From NCBI RefSeq assembly GCF_014204815.1, contig NZ_JACHMC010000001.1:248001-312000 (forward strand): a stretch of DNA of 64,000 nucleotides, read 5' to 3'. The translations under genes and the position numbers were made by a program. Shown piece by piece: positions 32,968 to 41,240 of this stretch (the stretch's first letter is position 1; the number at the start of each line of letters is the position of its first letter). The notes beneath the pieces are model-generated. The model ran no database searches. It saw only the letters and a program-made list of their open reading frames with translations, and was not told the origin of the DNA. The DNA is from Micrococcus flavus (GTDB lineage: Bacteria; Actinomycetota; Actinomycetes; Actinomycetales; Micrococcaceae).

Positions 32968-34245
32968 GTGACACCCCCCGCCTCCCCCTCCGTCCGGCCG
33001 GCCCCGGCGGGGGAGCCCCGCGCCCCCGGCACCGCCCTGCTGCTGGTGCTCCTGGCCGCCATGGGCGTGGGCCCCCTCTTCAACTACGGCGTCTCGATGT
33101 CCTCCACCGTGGTGATCGACCGGCTCGGGGTGACCTCGGGCCAGCTGGGCACCGTGCTGACGGTGGTGTTCGCCTCGGCCGCCATGACCTCCGTGGGGCT
33201 GGGCCGGGCGGCGGACCGCCTGTCCTCCCGGGTGCAGATGAGCATCATCTTCGGCGGCTCGGCCGCGGCCCTGACGGTGGGCGCCGTCGCCTCCACGTTG
33301 GGGGCCCTGTACGCGGCGGCCGTCCTGGCCGGCGTGACGCAGGCGATCTCCAACCCCACCACCAACCGGATCATCCGCACGGCCGTCCCGGCGGACCGGC
33401 GCATCGGGTGGATTGGCGTGAAGCAGTCCGGCGTGCAGGTGTCCCAGCTGGTGGCCGGCCTGTTCTTCCCGGCGGCGGCGCTCGCCCTGGGCTGGACGGC
33501 CGCCTCCCTGGCCGCCGCCGGCCTCGCGGCGGTCCTGTGGGCGGCGGCGGTGGCCGCGGCGCCCCCGCTGCCCGGCTCGTCCGGCGCCCGCGCGGCCGCC
33601 CGGGACGCCGCTGCCCGGGGCGGCGTGGACCGCGCCGGGTCGACGCGTGCCCCGCTGCCGCCCACGGTCTGGTTCTTCGCTGCGATCGCGTTCCTCACCG
33701 GCCTGGGCATGCAGGCCACCAACACCTACCTGCCGCTGTTCGCGGTGGAGTCCCTGGGCCTGTCCCTCGTGGCCGGCGGCGCGGCCGCCGCGGCCTCCGG
33801 GGTGATCGGCGTGTTCTCCCGCATCTGGTGGGGCCGCCGGATGAGCGCCGGGCACCGGCCCACCACGCTGCTGGCGGGGATCGCCGTGGGCGCCCTGGCC
33901 GGCGTCGGGGTGTTCCTGGCCGCCGACCTGGCCCACGTGCCGGCGCTGCTGTGGGCGGGCGCCGCGGTGCACGGGCTCACCGTGCTGGGCGCCAACGTGG
34001 TCATCAACGCGGGCCTGATGGACGCCGTCCCGGCGGAGCACCTGGGCCGGGCCACGGGGGTGAACGCCATGGGCATGTACGCCGGCTTCGCGTGCGGGCC
34101 GCTGGTCATGGGCCTGCTGCGGGACGCCACCGGCGACTTCCGCCTGGGCTTCGCGGCGGTGGGGGCGGGGTACGCGCTCGCCCTCGTGGCGGTGCTCCTG
34201 CTGCGCCGGCACACGGACCGCGCCGCGGCCGGGTCCACGGGATGA
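32968..34245 (+). CDS. MFS transporter
   Basis: A 425-residue major facilitator with 12 predicted helices, a first-half motif GLGRAADRLSSRVQM (motif A-like loop) and a longer central cytoplasmic loop rich in Ala and Arg. The substrate is not apparent. The GTG at 32968 follows TACCCT by 7 bp. The gene overlaps the next MFS gene by 4 bp (ATGA), so the two are co-expressed. Confidence 0.85.
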   Translation: MTPPASPSVRPAPAGEPRAPGTALLLVLLAAMGVGPLFNYGVSMSSTVVIDRLGVTSGQLGTVLTVVFASAAMTSVGLGRAADRLSSRVQMSIIFGGSAAALTVGAVASTLGALYAAAVLAGVTQAISNPTTNRIIRTAVPADRRIGWIGVKQSGVQVSQLVAGLFFPAAALALGWTAASLAAAGLAAVLWAAAVAAAPPLPGSSGARAAARDAAARGGVDRAGSTRAPLPPTVWFFAAIAFLTGLGMQATNTYLPLFAVESLGLSLVAGGAAAAASGVIGVFSRIWWGRRMSAGHRPTTLLAGIAVGALAGVGVFLAADLAHVPALLWAGAAVHGLTVLGANVVINAGLMDAVPAEHLGRATGVNAMGMYAGFACGPLVMGLLRDATGDFRLGFAAVGAGYALALVAVLLLRRHTDRAAAGSTG

Positions 34246-35501
34246 GCGCGGGCGGCACCAGCGGAGACGGAGCGGCGTCCCCGGCGGGCCCCCGGGGTCT
34301 GGCGTGGCTGTGGGCGCTGGTGGCCGGCGCCGTGCTCACGCAGACCGCCCTCAACCTGGCCCGCCCGGTCACCAGCTACCATCTGCTGGCCCTCGGCGCC
34401 TCGGATGTGGCGGTGGGCCTGGCCACCGCGGCCTACGCGCTGCTGCCGCTGCTGGGCGCCCTGTGGCTGGGGCGGGTGACGGACCGGGCGCCGTCGGCCG
34501 TGCCCGTGGTGGCGGCCGGGGCGCTCGTGTTGGCCGCCGGCGGGGCCGGGCTGGCCCTGGCCCGAAACGTGGCCGGCGTGGTGGCGGCCTCGGCGGTGCT
34601 GGGCCTGGGGCACCTGGCGTTCACGATCGCGGGCCAGGCCGCGATCGCCCGCCGTGCCGCCGCCGCCCGCCTCGACGCCGGGTTCGGCTGGTTCACGGCC
34701 GCCTACTCGGTGGGCCAGATGCTCGGCCCGCTGCTGGGCGGCCGGCTCGTGGCCGGTGGCGGGGGCGCCGCGCCCGAGGTCACGGCCGCCGCCCTGTGGT
34801 GGTCCGTCGGGATCGCCGCCGCGGGCGTCGTGCCCGTCCTGATCACCCCGCAGGCCCGGCGTCGTCCCCCGAGGCCCTCCGCGAACGACGCCGGTCCGGC
34901 GGTGTCCCGCGCCGGGACCCCGCGCGCCGGGGCGATCCTGGCGCGGCCGGGGGTGCGCTCGGCCATGGGCGCCTCCCTGGCCCTGCTGGTCGTCCTGGAC
35001 ATCCTCACCGCGTTCCTGCCGCTCGTCGGCGAGCGGCACGGCGTAGGTGCCGGCTGGGTGGGCGTGCTCCTGGCCCTCCGCGGGGCGGGCTCGCTGGTGT
35101 CGCGCGCGCTGCTGCCGGTGGTGCGGCGACGGTTCAGCCGCGAGCTGCTGCTGCGGATCGCGCTGCTGGTGTCCGCTGCGGCCCTCGCCGTGGTGCCCTC
35201 GGCCGTGGCGAGGCCGGGGCTGCTGCCGCTCGCCGGGGCGGCCATGGTGGTCGGCGGGCTCACGCTGGGCCTGGGGCAGCCGCTGACCATGTCCCTCATC
35301 AGCGATGCGGTGCCGCGGTCCTGGCGGTCCACCGCGCTGGCCGTGCGCCTCATGGGCAACCGGCTGGGGCAGGTGGTCCTGCCGGCCGCCGCGGGCCTGG
35401 TCGCCGCCCCGCTCGGCCCGGGTGCCGCGGTGTGGTGCGCGTGCGGGGTGCTCGCGGTCTCGGGCGTCGAGCGCGTGGTGCGGGACCGGCGTCGTCCCTG
35501 A
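34242..35501 (+). CDS. MFS transporter
   Basis: A 419-residue major facilitator, a second and different MFS protein immediately coupled to the first. It shows 12 helices, a motif A-like loop LWLGRVTDRAPSAVP and the central loop QARRRPPRPS. Late in the protein LTLGLGQPLTMSLISDAVP and RLMGNRLGQ resemble drug-efflux type MFS proteins. The substrate is not known. A strong bidirectional hairpin follows it. Confidence 0.85.
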   Translation: MSAGGTSGDGAASPAGPRGLAWLWALVAGAVLTQTALNLARPVTSYHLLALGASDVAVGLATAAYALLPLLGALWLGRVTDRAPSAVPVVAAGALVLAAGGAGLALARNVAGVVAASAVLGLGHLAFTIAGQAAIARRAAAARLDAGFGWFTAAYSVGQMLGPLLGGRLVAGGGGAAPEVTAAALWWSVGIAAAGVVPVLITPQARRRPPRPSANDAGPAVSRAGTPRAGAILARPGVRSAMGASLALLVVLDILTAFLPLVGERHGVGAGWVGVLLALRGAGSLVSRALLPVVRRRFSRELLLRIALLVSAAALAVVPSAVARPGLLPLAGAAMVVGGLTLGLGQPLTMSLISDAVPRSWRSTALAVRLMGNRLGQVVLPAAAGLVAAPLGPGAAVWCACGVLAVSGVERVVRDRRRP

Positions 35502-35550
35502 GGCGTGCCGCGCGGACATGCTGCGGCCCGGGTGCGTCCCCGGGGACGAC

Positions 35551-35590
35551 GACGGCCCCCGACGCTCCGTGGGGAGCGGCGGGGGCCGTC
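35551..35590 (+). terminator. Bidirectional hairpin terminator
   Basis: GACGGCCCCC pairs with GGGGGCCGTC, extended inward by CGCTCC/GGAGCG around a small loop, giving a ~16-bp stem with one bulge. It lies between the MFS operon and the convergent cold-shock gene and can serve both. Confidence 0.75.
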
Positions 35591-35632
35591 GGGGATCCGG
35601 GGGAGTGCCCCGGGACGATCAGAGGAAGCTGA

Positions 35633-35836
35633 TCAGATCTTGGTGACGTCCGCGGCCTGCAGGCCCTTGGGGCCCTGCTGGGTCTCGAACTCCACGCGGT
35701 CGTTCTCCTGGAGCTCCTTGAAGCCCGAGCCGGTGATGGCGGAGAAGTGCACGAAGACGTCAGCGGAGCCGTCCTCCGGGGCGATGAAGCCGAAGCCCTT
35801 CTCAGCGTTGAACCACTTGACGGTACCGACAGCCAT
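35633..35836 (-). CDS. cspA: Cold-shock domain protein
   Basis: A 67-residue single cold-shock domain protein of normal length. It has [20 protein letters not shown] with RNA-binding motif RNP1 (KGFGFI) and RNP2 (VFVHF). It binds single-stranded RNA or DNA and acts as an RNA chaperone. The ATG at 35836 has an AAAGGA ribosome-binding site. The next gene upstream is over 240 bp away, leaving room for the structured 5' leader typical of cold-shock genes. Confidence 0.96.
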   Translation of the reverse strand: MAVGTVKWFNAEKGFGFIAPEDGSADVFVHFSAITGSGFKELQENDRVEFETQQGPKGLQAADVTKI

Positions 35837-35907
35837 GATGGTGTCCTTTCGATGTGCCCTCGTCAGAGCGAGAGCGGTGGGGACCACTGACGGGGTGTCA
35901 GCGGATG

Positions 35908-35929
35908 AAGCGGCAAGACTGAACCGCTT
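35908..35929 (-). promoter_or_regulatory. Hairpin in the probable cspA 5' leader
   Basis: AAGCGG and CCGCTT form a 6-bp stem around a 10-nt loop, with a second small stem (TGAC/GTCA) nearer the gene. Cold-shock mRNAs often have structured leaders that act as thermosensors; whether this one does is inference. Confidence 0.35.
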
Positions 35930-36082
35930 GCCCCACACCCATCGGGACCGGGAACCGGACCTGACAAGCACGGAAGTGCGATGTACAGCTAGATCAACTT
36001 CAGGCTCCATCATGGCACAGTCTGAGACGCTCGAAGACCACGGGTCGTCATTTCATCCGTTGTTCACGTGCCGCGGCCGCGG

Positions 36083-36610
36083 TCAGAGCCCTCGCAGGCC
36101 GTGGAAGAGGTTCCGGTGGAGCGTGGCCGGCGGGAAGTCGTCCGTGTGGTCGGCGAACCCGGTGACCTCGAGGAGCACCACGGTGTGGTCGCCCGCGGGG
36201 ACCTCCGCGTGGAGACGGGTCTCGAGCCACAGGGAGGAGCCCTCCAGCAGCGGGGCGCCCGCGGGGGAGGCGTGGACGTCCACGCCGGCGAATCGGTCGC
36301 CGTCGCGGGAGGCGAGCTGCCGGCACAGGTGGGCCTGGTCCTCGGCCAGCAGGGAGATGCCGATGGTCTCCGCGCGGCGCAGACGCGGCCATGTGCGGGA
36401 CGTGTTCTGCGCGGAGAAGGAGACGAGGGCGGGCTCCCACGAGATGCCGACGCCGAAGGAGGAGGACACCATCACCTCCGGGTGCCCGTCCACGTGGCCG
36501 CTCACGGCCACGACGCCCGTGGGGAAGACGGCGAGGCCGGAGCGCAGGGAGTCCTTGGAGACGTCGGTGTTCCACACGGCGCCGGGGATGCGGGTCAGGG
36601 TGGCGGTCAT
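36083..36610 (-). CDS. Flavin reductase (FMN-binding split-barrel) family protein
   Basis: A 175-residue flavin reductase-like protein: LRSGLAVFPTGVVAVSG, VMVSSSFGVGISWEPALVSF (cofactor-contacting strands), RAETIGISLLAEDQ, RFAGVDVHASPAGAPLLEGS, and the metal/flavin-proximal HTVVLLEVTGF. Such enzymes supply reduced FMN to monooxygenases. It is preceded by a SAM-IV-type riboswitch, which points to a role in organosulfur or methionine metabolism, for example feeding a sulfonate or sulfone monooxygenase elsewhere. The ATG at 36610 has a GAGGA ribosome-binding site. Confidence 0.85.
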   Translation of the reverse strand: MTATLTRIPGAVWNTDVSKDSLRSGLAVFPTGVVAVSGHVDGHPEVMVSSSFGVGISWEPALVSFSAQNTSRTWPRLRRAETIGISLLAEDQAHLCRQLASRDGDRFAGVDVHASPAGAPLLEGSSLWLETRLHAEVPAGDHTVVLLEVTGFADHTDDFPPATLHRNLFHGLRGL

Positions 36611-36723
36611 GGCGAAGTCCTCTTCCGATGACTTGCGCGGCTCCGCGGTGCGCGGTGTTCCACGCGGACCCGGGCGGGGTCCGCGGAGACGCGGTACTTG
36701 CCCGTCGGCGGTCACCGGGGGCC

Positions 36724-36808
36724 GAATCCTCACCTGGAGCACCCCGCTACGGCGTGAGAGGGTTGCCGCCCCGCCGGCCAGGGCCGTGATGACGGGGACT
36801 CGTGATTC
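36724..36808 (-). ncRNA. SAM-IV-type (SAM-I/IV clan) riboswitch
   Basis: On the minus strand: GAATCACGAGT, then CCCTGGCCGGCGGGGCGGCAACCCTC, then GTAGCGGGGTGCTCCAGGTG and AGGATTC. The CGGCAACCCTC core and GCGGGGTGCTCCAGGTGA segment match the actinobacterial SAM-IV consensus as I know it. GAATC (36804-36808) pairs with GATTC (36724-36728) as P1; outside it GGTCACC/GGTGACC (36810-36816 with 36710-36716) can form another 7-bp helix that may be part of the switch. The leader continues ~110 nt to the flavin reductase start. Confidence 0.8.
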
Positions 36809-36816
36809 TGGTGACC

Positions 36817-36846
36817 AGCCTACGGAGGGGTCTGCGGAGCGGTCAA
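36817..36846 (-). promoter_or_regulatory. Promoter of the riboswitch-flavin reductase transcript
   Basis: Minus strand: TTGACC (36841-36846), an 18-bp spacer, and TAGGCT (36817-36822). The predicted start site falls right at the beginning of the riboswitch fold. Confidence 0.75.
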
Positions 36847-36959
36847 AAACGGTCCGATTGCGGACGACGCGCGGGGTCACGATTGGTGGAGGTGAGGTCG
36901 GTGGCGGAGTGCTGTCCCCGGTCTGTGCTGGGCCGAGGCGCTGCATGAAAATGTGGTGC

Positions 36960-36989
36960 TTGACACATGGCCTGGCTCCCGCTGAAGAT
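36960..36989 (+). promoter_or_regulatory. Promoter upstream of the frameshifted secreted-protein gene
   Basis: A perfect TTGACA (36960-36965) is followed after 18 bp by GAAGAT (36984-36989), a weak -10. The predicted 5' UTR of about 70 nt includes the G8 tract. Confidence 0.5.
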
Positions 36990-36996
36990 CATCTCA

Positions 36997-37017
36997 CTCG
37001 AGAGGGGGGGGCTCGAG
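36997..37017 (+). repeat. Homopolymeric G8 tract between two CTCGAG sites in a 5' UTR
   Basis: CTCGAG (36997-37002), A, eight G (37004-37011), then CTCGAG again (37012-37017). Such tracts are prone to slippage. It lies between the predicted transcription start and the ribosome-binding site of the 37066 gene. Confidence 0.6.
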
Positions 37018-37065
37018 ACCGCGACCCGCGGCCCCCGCAGGCGGTTCTTTGAAAGGGATCGGATC

Positions 37066-37643
37066 ATGCGGATGGACATCAAGAAGAGGATCATGGCGGC
37101 GTCCACCGGTGCGGTGATGGCGGCGTCGCTAGCGGTGGCTCCCGCAGCAGGGGCTGCGACCGCGCCCGTGGGAGGGGAGCGCCCGTGGGAGGGGAGACTG
37201 CTACCCCGGACGCGTACTGTGCTGAGGAGTACTGGACAAGCACCACCGTGACATCGAACACGTTCAAGCAGTCGTACTCTGCCTACTCGTCAGTGTCCGG
37301 GGCTCCCGGAGTCAGGCTCACTATCGCCACCGGGCGCACGTTCGGTGTCAGCGGCGACATCACAGGCGAACTCTCTGGCGATGTGAGCGCCATTGTCGCC
37401 GGCGTCTCCGCCAAGGTCGGGACCCGTGTGGGAGTCAGCTACTCGTCTACGAATACCGTCAGCGGTGCTTGGACCGTGCCCAGCACCTACACGAACGATG
37501 GAAAGCTCGCCATCGGCGCTAAGCGGGCACAGGGAACATGGAAGCGTCAGATGCTGAACCGCAGCTGCGACGTCGTCACGCTGCGCAGCGGCTCGTTCTA
37601 CACCCCCTGGCAGCAGTTCTACTTCCAGCACTTCAAGCTCTGA
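37066..37643 (+). pseudogene. Secreted protein gene frameshifted by a 17-bp tandem duplication
   Basis: The first frame starts at ATG 37066 (or 37072) after AAAGGGA and encodes a signal peptide (KKRIMAASTGAVMAASLAVA, cleavage near AGAATA). It then runs into a 17-bp tandem repeat (37162-37195) and continues out of frame to 37251. The mature part continues in another frame to 37643 (TATPDAYCAEEYWTSTTVTS onwards, ~150 residues, with alternating strands such as GVSGDITGELSGDVSAIVAG and two cysteines). Removing one repeat copy restores one continuous protein of ~186 residues through PVGGETATPDAYC. The family resembles secreted actinobacterial proteins of unknown function. It could be inactivated or phase-variable. 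Confidence 0.8.
37162..37195 (+). repeat. 17-bp perfect tandem duplication
   Basis: GCGCCCGTGGGAGGGGA occurs at 37162-37178 and again at 37179-37195. Because 17 is not a multiple of three, it shifts the reading frame just after the signal peptide of the 37066 gene. Confidence 0.95.
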
Positions 37644-37722
37644 TGCGGTGAGCGGTGCAGCGTCGGGCGCAGGGTGCCTGACGCTGCACCCCCCTATTCC
37701 CCCCTCTACGGATAGGCATGTC

Positions 37723-38319
37723 ATGTTCCCTTTGTCTCCTTCACGTCGCTTGGCCGCCCTCGCCGCCGCTGTGCTCGTCGGCACGACGATCTCCGGGTGC
37801 TCCGCCTCTCAGTCCGACAATCAGACCCCCCCGGGCACTTCCACGGCTGCCGCCAGTGCGACCCCTTCGGAGTCAGCCGCCACGAGCGGCTCGTCCGATG
37901 CCGAGGCCCAGGCCCCGAACGCGGCAGAGGCTCTCCCCGCGGCTCTGTTCGAGGAGGGGGGCATGACCCTTGAGGAGTACGCACGTCAGAATCCAGACTC
38001 CGACTACATCGATGTGGAGCAGGAGTCCGTCCTGGAGGAGAGAGTCGGTCGGGGCACCCAGGAGATCACGGTGGATGCCCAGAAGGGCGCGGTCCTTCGG
38101 GTCGTCCTGCTCTGCCCCTCCGATGCGACTGGCAAGACGGACATCCACGTCTCGAGTGGCGATGGCGATGAGAAAACGTGGATGGCCGGATCGGAGGCCC
38201 TGTGCGGCGGGTGGTCCGCAGCGACGCCTCCCATAGAACAGGCCGGGCCAGTGACCTTCACGGTCACCGTGGACAATGACGAGCCCTACCGGGTGGCGTT
38301 GACGGTCCCCTCCGAATGA
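37723..38319 (+). CDS. Hypothetical lipoprotein next to an ABC exporter
   Basis: A 198-residue secreted lipoprotein with a signal peptide ending in lipobox TTISGC, a Thr/Ser/Ala linker to about residue 65, then a soluble domain with EEGGMTLEEYARQNPDSDYI and a beta-rich C-terminus (VDAQKGAVLRVVLLC, GPVTFTVTVDNDEPYRV) containing two cysteines likely to form a disulfide. I do not recognise the domain. The stop overlaps the next start (ATGA), so it is coupled to the FtsX-type permease and ATPase and may be the extracytoplasmic partner of that ABC system. Confidence 0.75.
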   Translation: MFPLSPSRRLAALAAAVLVGTTISGCSASQSDNQTPPGTSTAAASATPSESAATSGSSDAEAQAPNAAEALPAALFEEGGMTLEEYARQNPDSDYIDVEQESVLEERVGRGTQEITVDAQKGAVLRVVLLCPSDATGKTDIHVSSGDGDEKTWMAGSEALCGGWSAATPPIEQAGPVTFTVTVDNDEPYRVALTVPSE

Positions 38320-41240
38320 CGTCCCGACCGCCCCAGAGCTCGCGAGTCCAGACGAGCACTGGTGAAGATTCTCGCCGTGTAGGACCAGCCTGGCCCTCCT
38401 TCCCCGCCGTGCGGTCGCTGCGCTTGGTGGCCGGGGCGCTCGCTGTGGTCCTGGTCCTGGGCCTTGGTGTCCAGGCCCAGGCCACACAGCGGCTCAAGGC
38501 CCTCGTCGACAGCAGCTGGCGCGGGTCCTATGACCTGATCGTGTCCGCACCTGCGGCCGCACCGGGCGCGGCCGCCCTCATGGCCCCGCTGGACACGGCC
38601 GTCTGGACGAGCTCAGCCGAGCGTCTCAGCCCGGCCGATCTCGACCGCATCCGGGCGGTGCCCGGTGTCGAGGTGGCCGCCCCGCTCGGCGACGTCGGCG
38701 TGCGCAGCGTGGCCAACCAGGACGCCGTCATGATCGGCTACCCCGCGGACGGCAGCGTGGAGGGTCCCCGCGCGTTCGACATGGACGCGCGGGTGAGCAC
38801 GGACGACGGACTCGGCCCGCGCCCCGTGCTCGGCATGGACGCCACACTGATCGGCTCCTTCTCCGACGGGCCGATCGCGGACGCCCGTCCGCTGCTGGAC
38901 GATCCCGCCCTCTGCGATCCGGCCCCTCCCGAGCCAGGCCCCTGCACGGACGTCGAGCTCCCCACCCTTGCCGTCGGGCCCCGCGGTCAGACGCCGCCGC
39001 CCGCCCAGCGTGAGGTCCCGGCCGGCACGTACTGGGCCGCCCCGTGGGCGGACTCCGACCCGCAGGGCAACCGGATGATCGTCGTGGACGCCGCGGCCGA
39101 GGCGCAGCTGCTGTCCCTCGGCGGGCACCCGGCCGCCGCCGACGCGTTCCGCGTGCTTGCGCAGTCCTCGCCGGCCGACTCCCTCCCGGCTGTCGTCGAC
39201 AGGCTCTCCGGTGCCGCAACCGAGGAGGCGGAGGCGCTCGTCAAGGCGAAGGACCGGCTCCCTGCCTACCTCCAGAACCTGGCGGATGCGGCCGGACGCC
39301 CGGTGGACTCACTCACCGCCGTCCCGCTGCTCGCCACGAGCGTCGGGTCTGCACCCCTGACCCTCGAGGTGCGCGCGGCCCCGTACCGGGAGCCGGTCAC
39401 CCGGCTCGATATCGAGCAGGCGCCGGTCGATCCGCGGAACCCCACCGCGCCCCGCGGCATCGTGGGGATGCCCGTGTGGGCGCTGCCCGCCGGCGGGACA
39501 GCGACGCAGGACGAGGTCTCCACCTCCGACGTCTCAGGCCGGTTCGGCGGCCTCGGACTCGGGGTCACCGTGGTGCCCGTGCCGGGGCTGACCACGGGCC
39601 GGGACCCGGTCCTGAGCTACGACTCGCCCCGCCTCTCCCTGGTGCAGGAGACGCGGACCCTGACCCGGCCGTCGTCCGCGGACGAGACCCTGGCCGAGGC
39701 CGCCTCCGTGGAGACCGCCTCCGGCACGCTCCCCGGCCGGCCCGACGTCGCGGTCACCCGGGCGCTGCCGGCCTCCACGTCCCGGGAGTCCGCGTACTAC
39801 ACGGCCACGGATGATGGCCGACGGTTCGGGACCGGGGACGCGCCCCTGCTGGTCAGCGTGGGCACCCTCACGCCGGAGCCGGACGCCGCACTCGCGGGGA
39901 TCGCCCCGCTGCTCACGGACGTCGAGCTGCCCACCACCCTGGTGGCGGACCCCGACGGAACTCAGCGGGACGTCCGGCTGCGGCCCGCCTCCACCGGGTT
40001 CGGTCTCGCCAACCAGATGCCCGCCGCCTACGTCGACGCCGCCTCCGCGGGGGCACTCGGACTGGAGCGGCCCTTCAGCACCGTCCGCGTCCGGGTGGCC
40101 GGCGTGGGGGAGGACCTGACGCCGGAGAACCTCGCGACGATCGACGCCGTCGCCCAGCGCCTCGAGGCCGCCGGGTTCGCAGCGGTCACCGTGGCCGCCT
40201 CCAGCCTGGCGCCCCGCGAGATGCAGGTGGTGTCCTACCGGTTCGACTCCACGGAGGGTGATCCCCGGACGGGGCCGCTCGGCACCGTGCGCCAGCTCGG
40301 ACCGGAGCTCACCGCCTCCCAGCGGGTCTCCGCGGCCGTCGGGACCGCGGGGACCTCACAGACGGTGACGGTGGTCGTCCTGCTGACCGCCCTGGCGGGG
40401 CTGTGCGTGGCCGCCGCGCTGCAGCCACGGCGCCACCAGGCGGGTGTGCTGGCGGTCCATGGGTGGACACGCAGCGCCACCGTGACCCGCCACCTCCGCG
40501 AGGACGCCGCCACACTGACGGTGCTCGTCGGTGTGGCAGCCGCACTCGCCGTCGTCGGCACGATGTCCAGGCGCCTCGGCGTGGCGCCCCCGTTGGTGGC
40601 CGTGGGCCTCGGGGCGACGGCGGGGCTTGCCCTGGCCGTGGTCCTCGCGGCGGTGCTCGCGGCCCGCCCCGCCGCGTCAGCGGTCCGGGAAGGCAGCGTC
40701 CGCACGGTCCGACCGGCCCGCACCCCGGCGGCGCTGCTGACCCGGTGGACCGCGCGCACGTGGCCGCGGCTGCTCACCGGCGCCGCGTACCGAGCGGCCG
40801 TGGCCGTCGGTGCCGGCCTGCTCGTGGCCGTCGTCCTGCAGGCCCGCCGCGAGGCCGGCCTCTCCGTGCTGGCCAGCGCCGCCGTGGCTCAGGACCTGCC
40901 GTTCCGCCTGGTGCTGGGTGCGCTGGCCGCCGTCGTGGGGATGGTCCTCCTGGTGCAGCTGCACCGGGTGGAGGGTCCGGCCGTCCGGGGGGAGGCCACC
41001 GTGCTCCTGCTCGCCGGCTGGACCCGTTCCCGGCTGCTGGGACGCCACGTGCCCGCCCTGGCCGTGGAGGCGATCGCGGCCGCGGTGGTGGCCGGCGTCG
41101 TCCTGGCGCTGCTCACCCCCCGCCCGGACCTTCCCCTCGTGGCGGGAGCGGCCGGCGTCGCCCTGCTCCTCACCCTCGTCATCACCCTGCTCACCCGGCG
41201 AGCCCAGCTCGCCCGCGCCTGGAAGGGGCAGCCCGCATGA
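38316..41240 (+). CDS. FtsX/MacB-type ABC transporter permease
   Basis: A 974-residue membrane protein. One helix near residues 30-50 precedes a very large extracellular region (~55-680), followed by helices at about 690-715, 735-790 and a second block at ~820-960 (VAVGAGLLVAVVLQARREAG, AALVLGA-like and VAGAAGVALLLTLVITLL). This matches FtsX-type permeases, which couple ATP hydrolysis to movements of an extracytoplasmic domain rather than classical transport. It lies between a lipoprotein and an ATPase gene with 4-bp overlaps on both sides. Possible roles are envelope-protein release, antibiotic or peptide resistance; the sequence does not decide. Confidence 0.85.
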   Translation: MTSRPPQSSRVQTSTGEDSRRVGPAWPSFPAVRSLRLVAGALAVVLVLGLGVQAQATQRLKALVDSSWRGSYDLIVSAPAAAPGAAALMAPLDTAVWTSSAERLSPADLDRIRAVPGVEVAAPLGDVGVRSVANQDAVMIGYPADGSVEGPRAFDMDARVSTDDGLGPRPVLGMDATLIGSFSDGPIADARPLLDDPALCDPAPPEPGPCTDVELPTLAVGPRGQTPPPAQREVPAGTYWAAPWADSDPQGNRMIVVDAAAEAQLLSLGGHPAAADAFRVLAQSSPADSLPAVVDRLSGAATEEAEALVKAKDRLPAYLQNLADAAGRPVDSLTAVPLLATSVGSAPLTLEVRAAPYREPVTRLDIEQAPVDPRNPTAPRGIVGMPVWALPAGGTATQDEVSTSDVSGRFGGLGLGVTVVPVPGLTTGRDPVLSYDSPRLSLVQETRTLTRPSSADETLAEAASVETASGTLPGRPDVAVTRALPASTSRESAYYTATDDGRRFGTGDAPLLVSVGTLTPEPDAALAGIAPLLTDVELPTTLVADPDGTQRDVRLRPASTGFGLANQMPAAYVDAASAGALGLERPFSTVRVRVAGVGEDLTPENLATIDAVAQRLEAAGFAAVTVAASSLAPREMQVVSYRFDSTEGDPRTGPLGTVRQLGPELTASQRVSAAVGTAGTSQTVTVVVLLTALAGLCVAAALQPRRHQAGVLAVHGWTRSATVTRHLREDAATLTVLVGVAAALAVVGTMSRRLGVAPPLVAVGLGATAGLALAVVLAAVLAARPAASAVREGSVRTVRPARTPAALLTRWTARTWPRLLTGAAYRAAVAVGAGLLVAVVLQARREAGLSVLASAAVAQDLPFRLVLGALAAVVGMVLLVQLHRVEGPAVRGEATVLLLAGWTRSRLLGRHVPALAVEAIAAAVVAGVVLALLTPRPDLPLVAGAAGVALLLTLVITLLTRRAQLARAWKGQPA

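Noticed and set aside
36940-36965. Possible Zur-like half site (TGAAAATG)
   Set aside because: Only half of the TGAAAA-N-TTTTCA type palindrome is present; the second half is not matched.
37185-37643. Independent 152-residue gene starting at 37185
   Set aside because: It starts inside the 17-bp duplication, has no ribosome-binding site or signal peptide, and joins perfectly to the upstream signal peptide when one repeat copy is removed.
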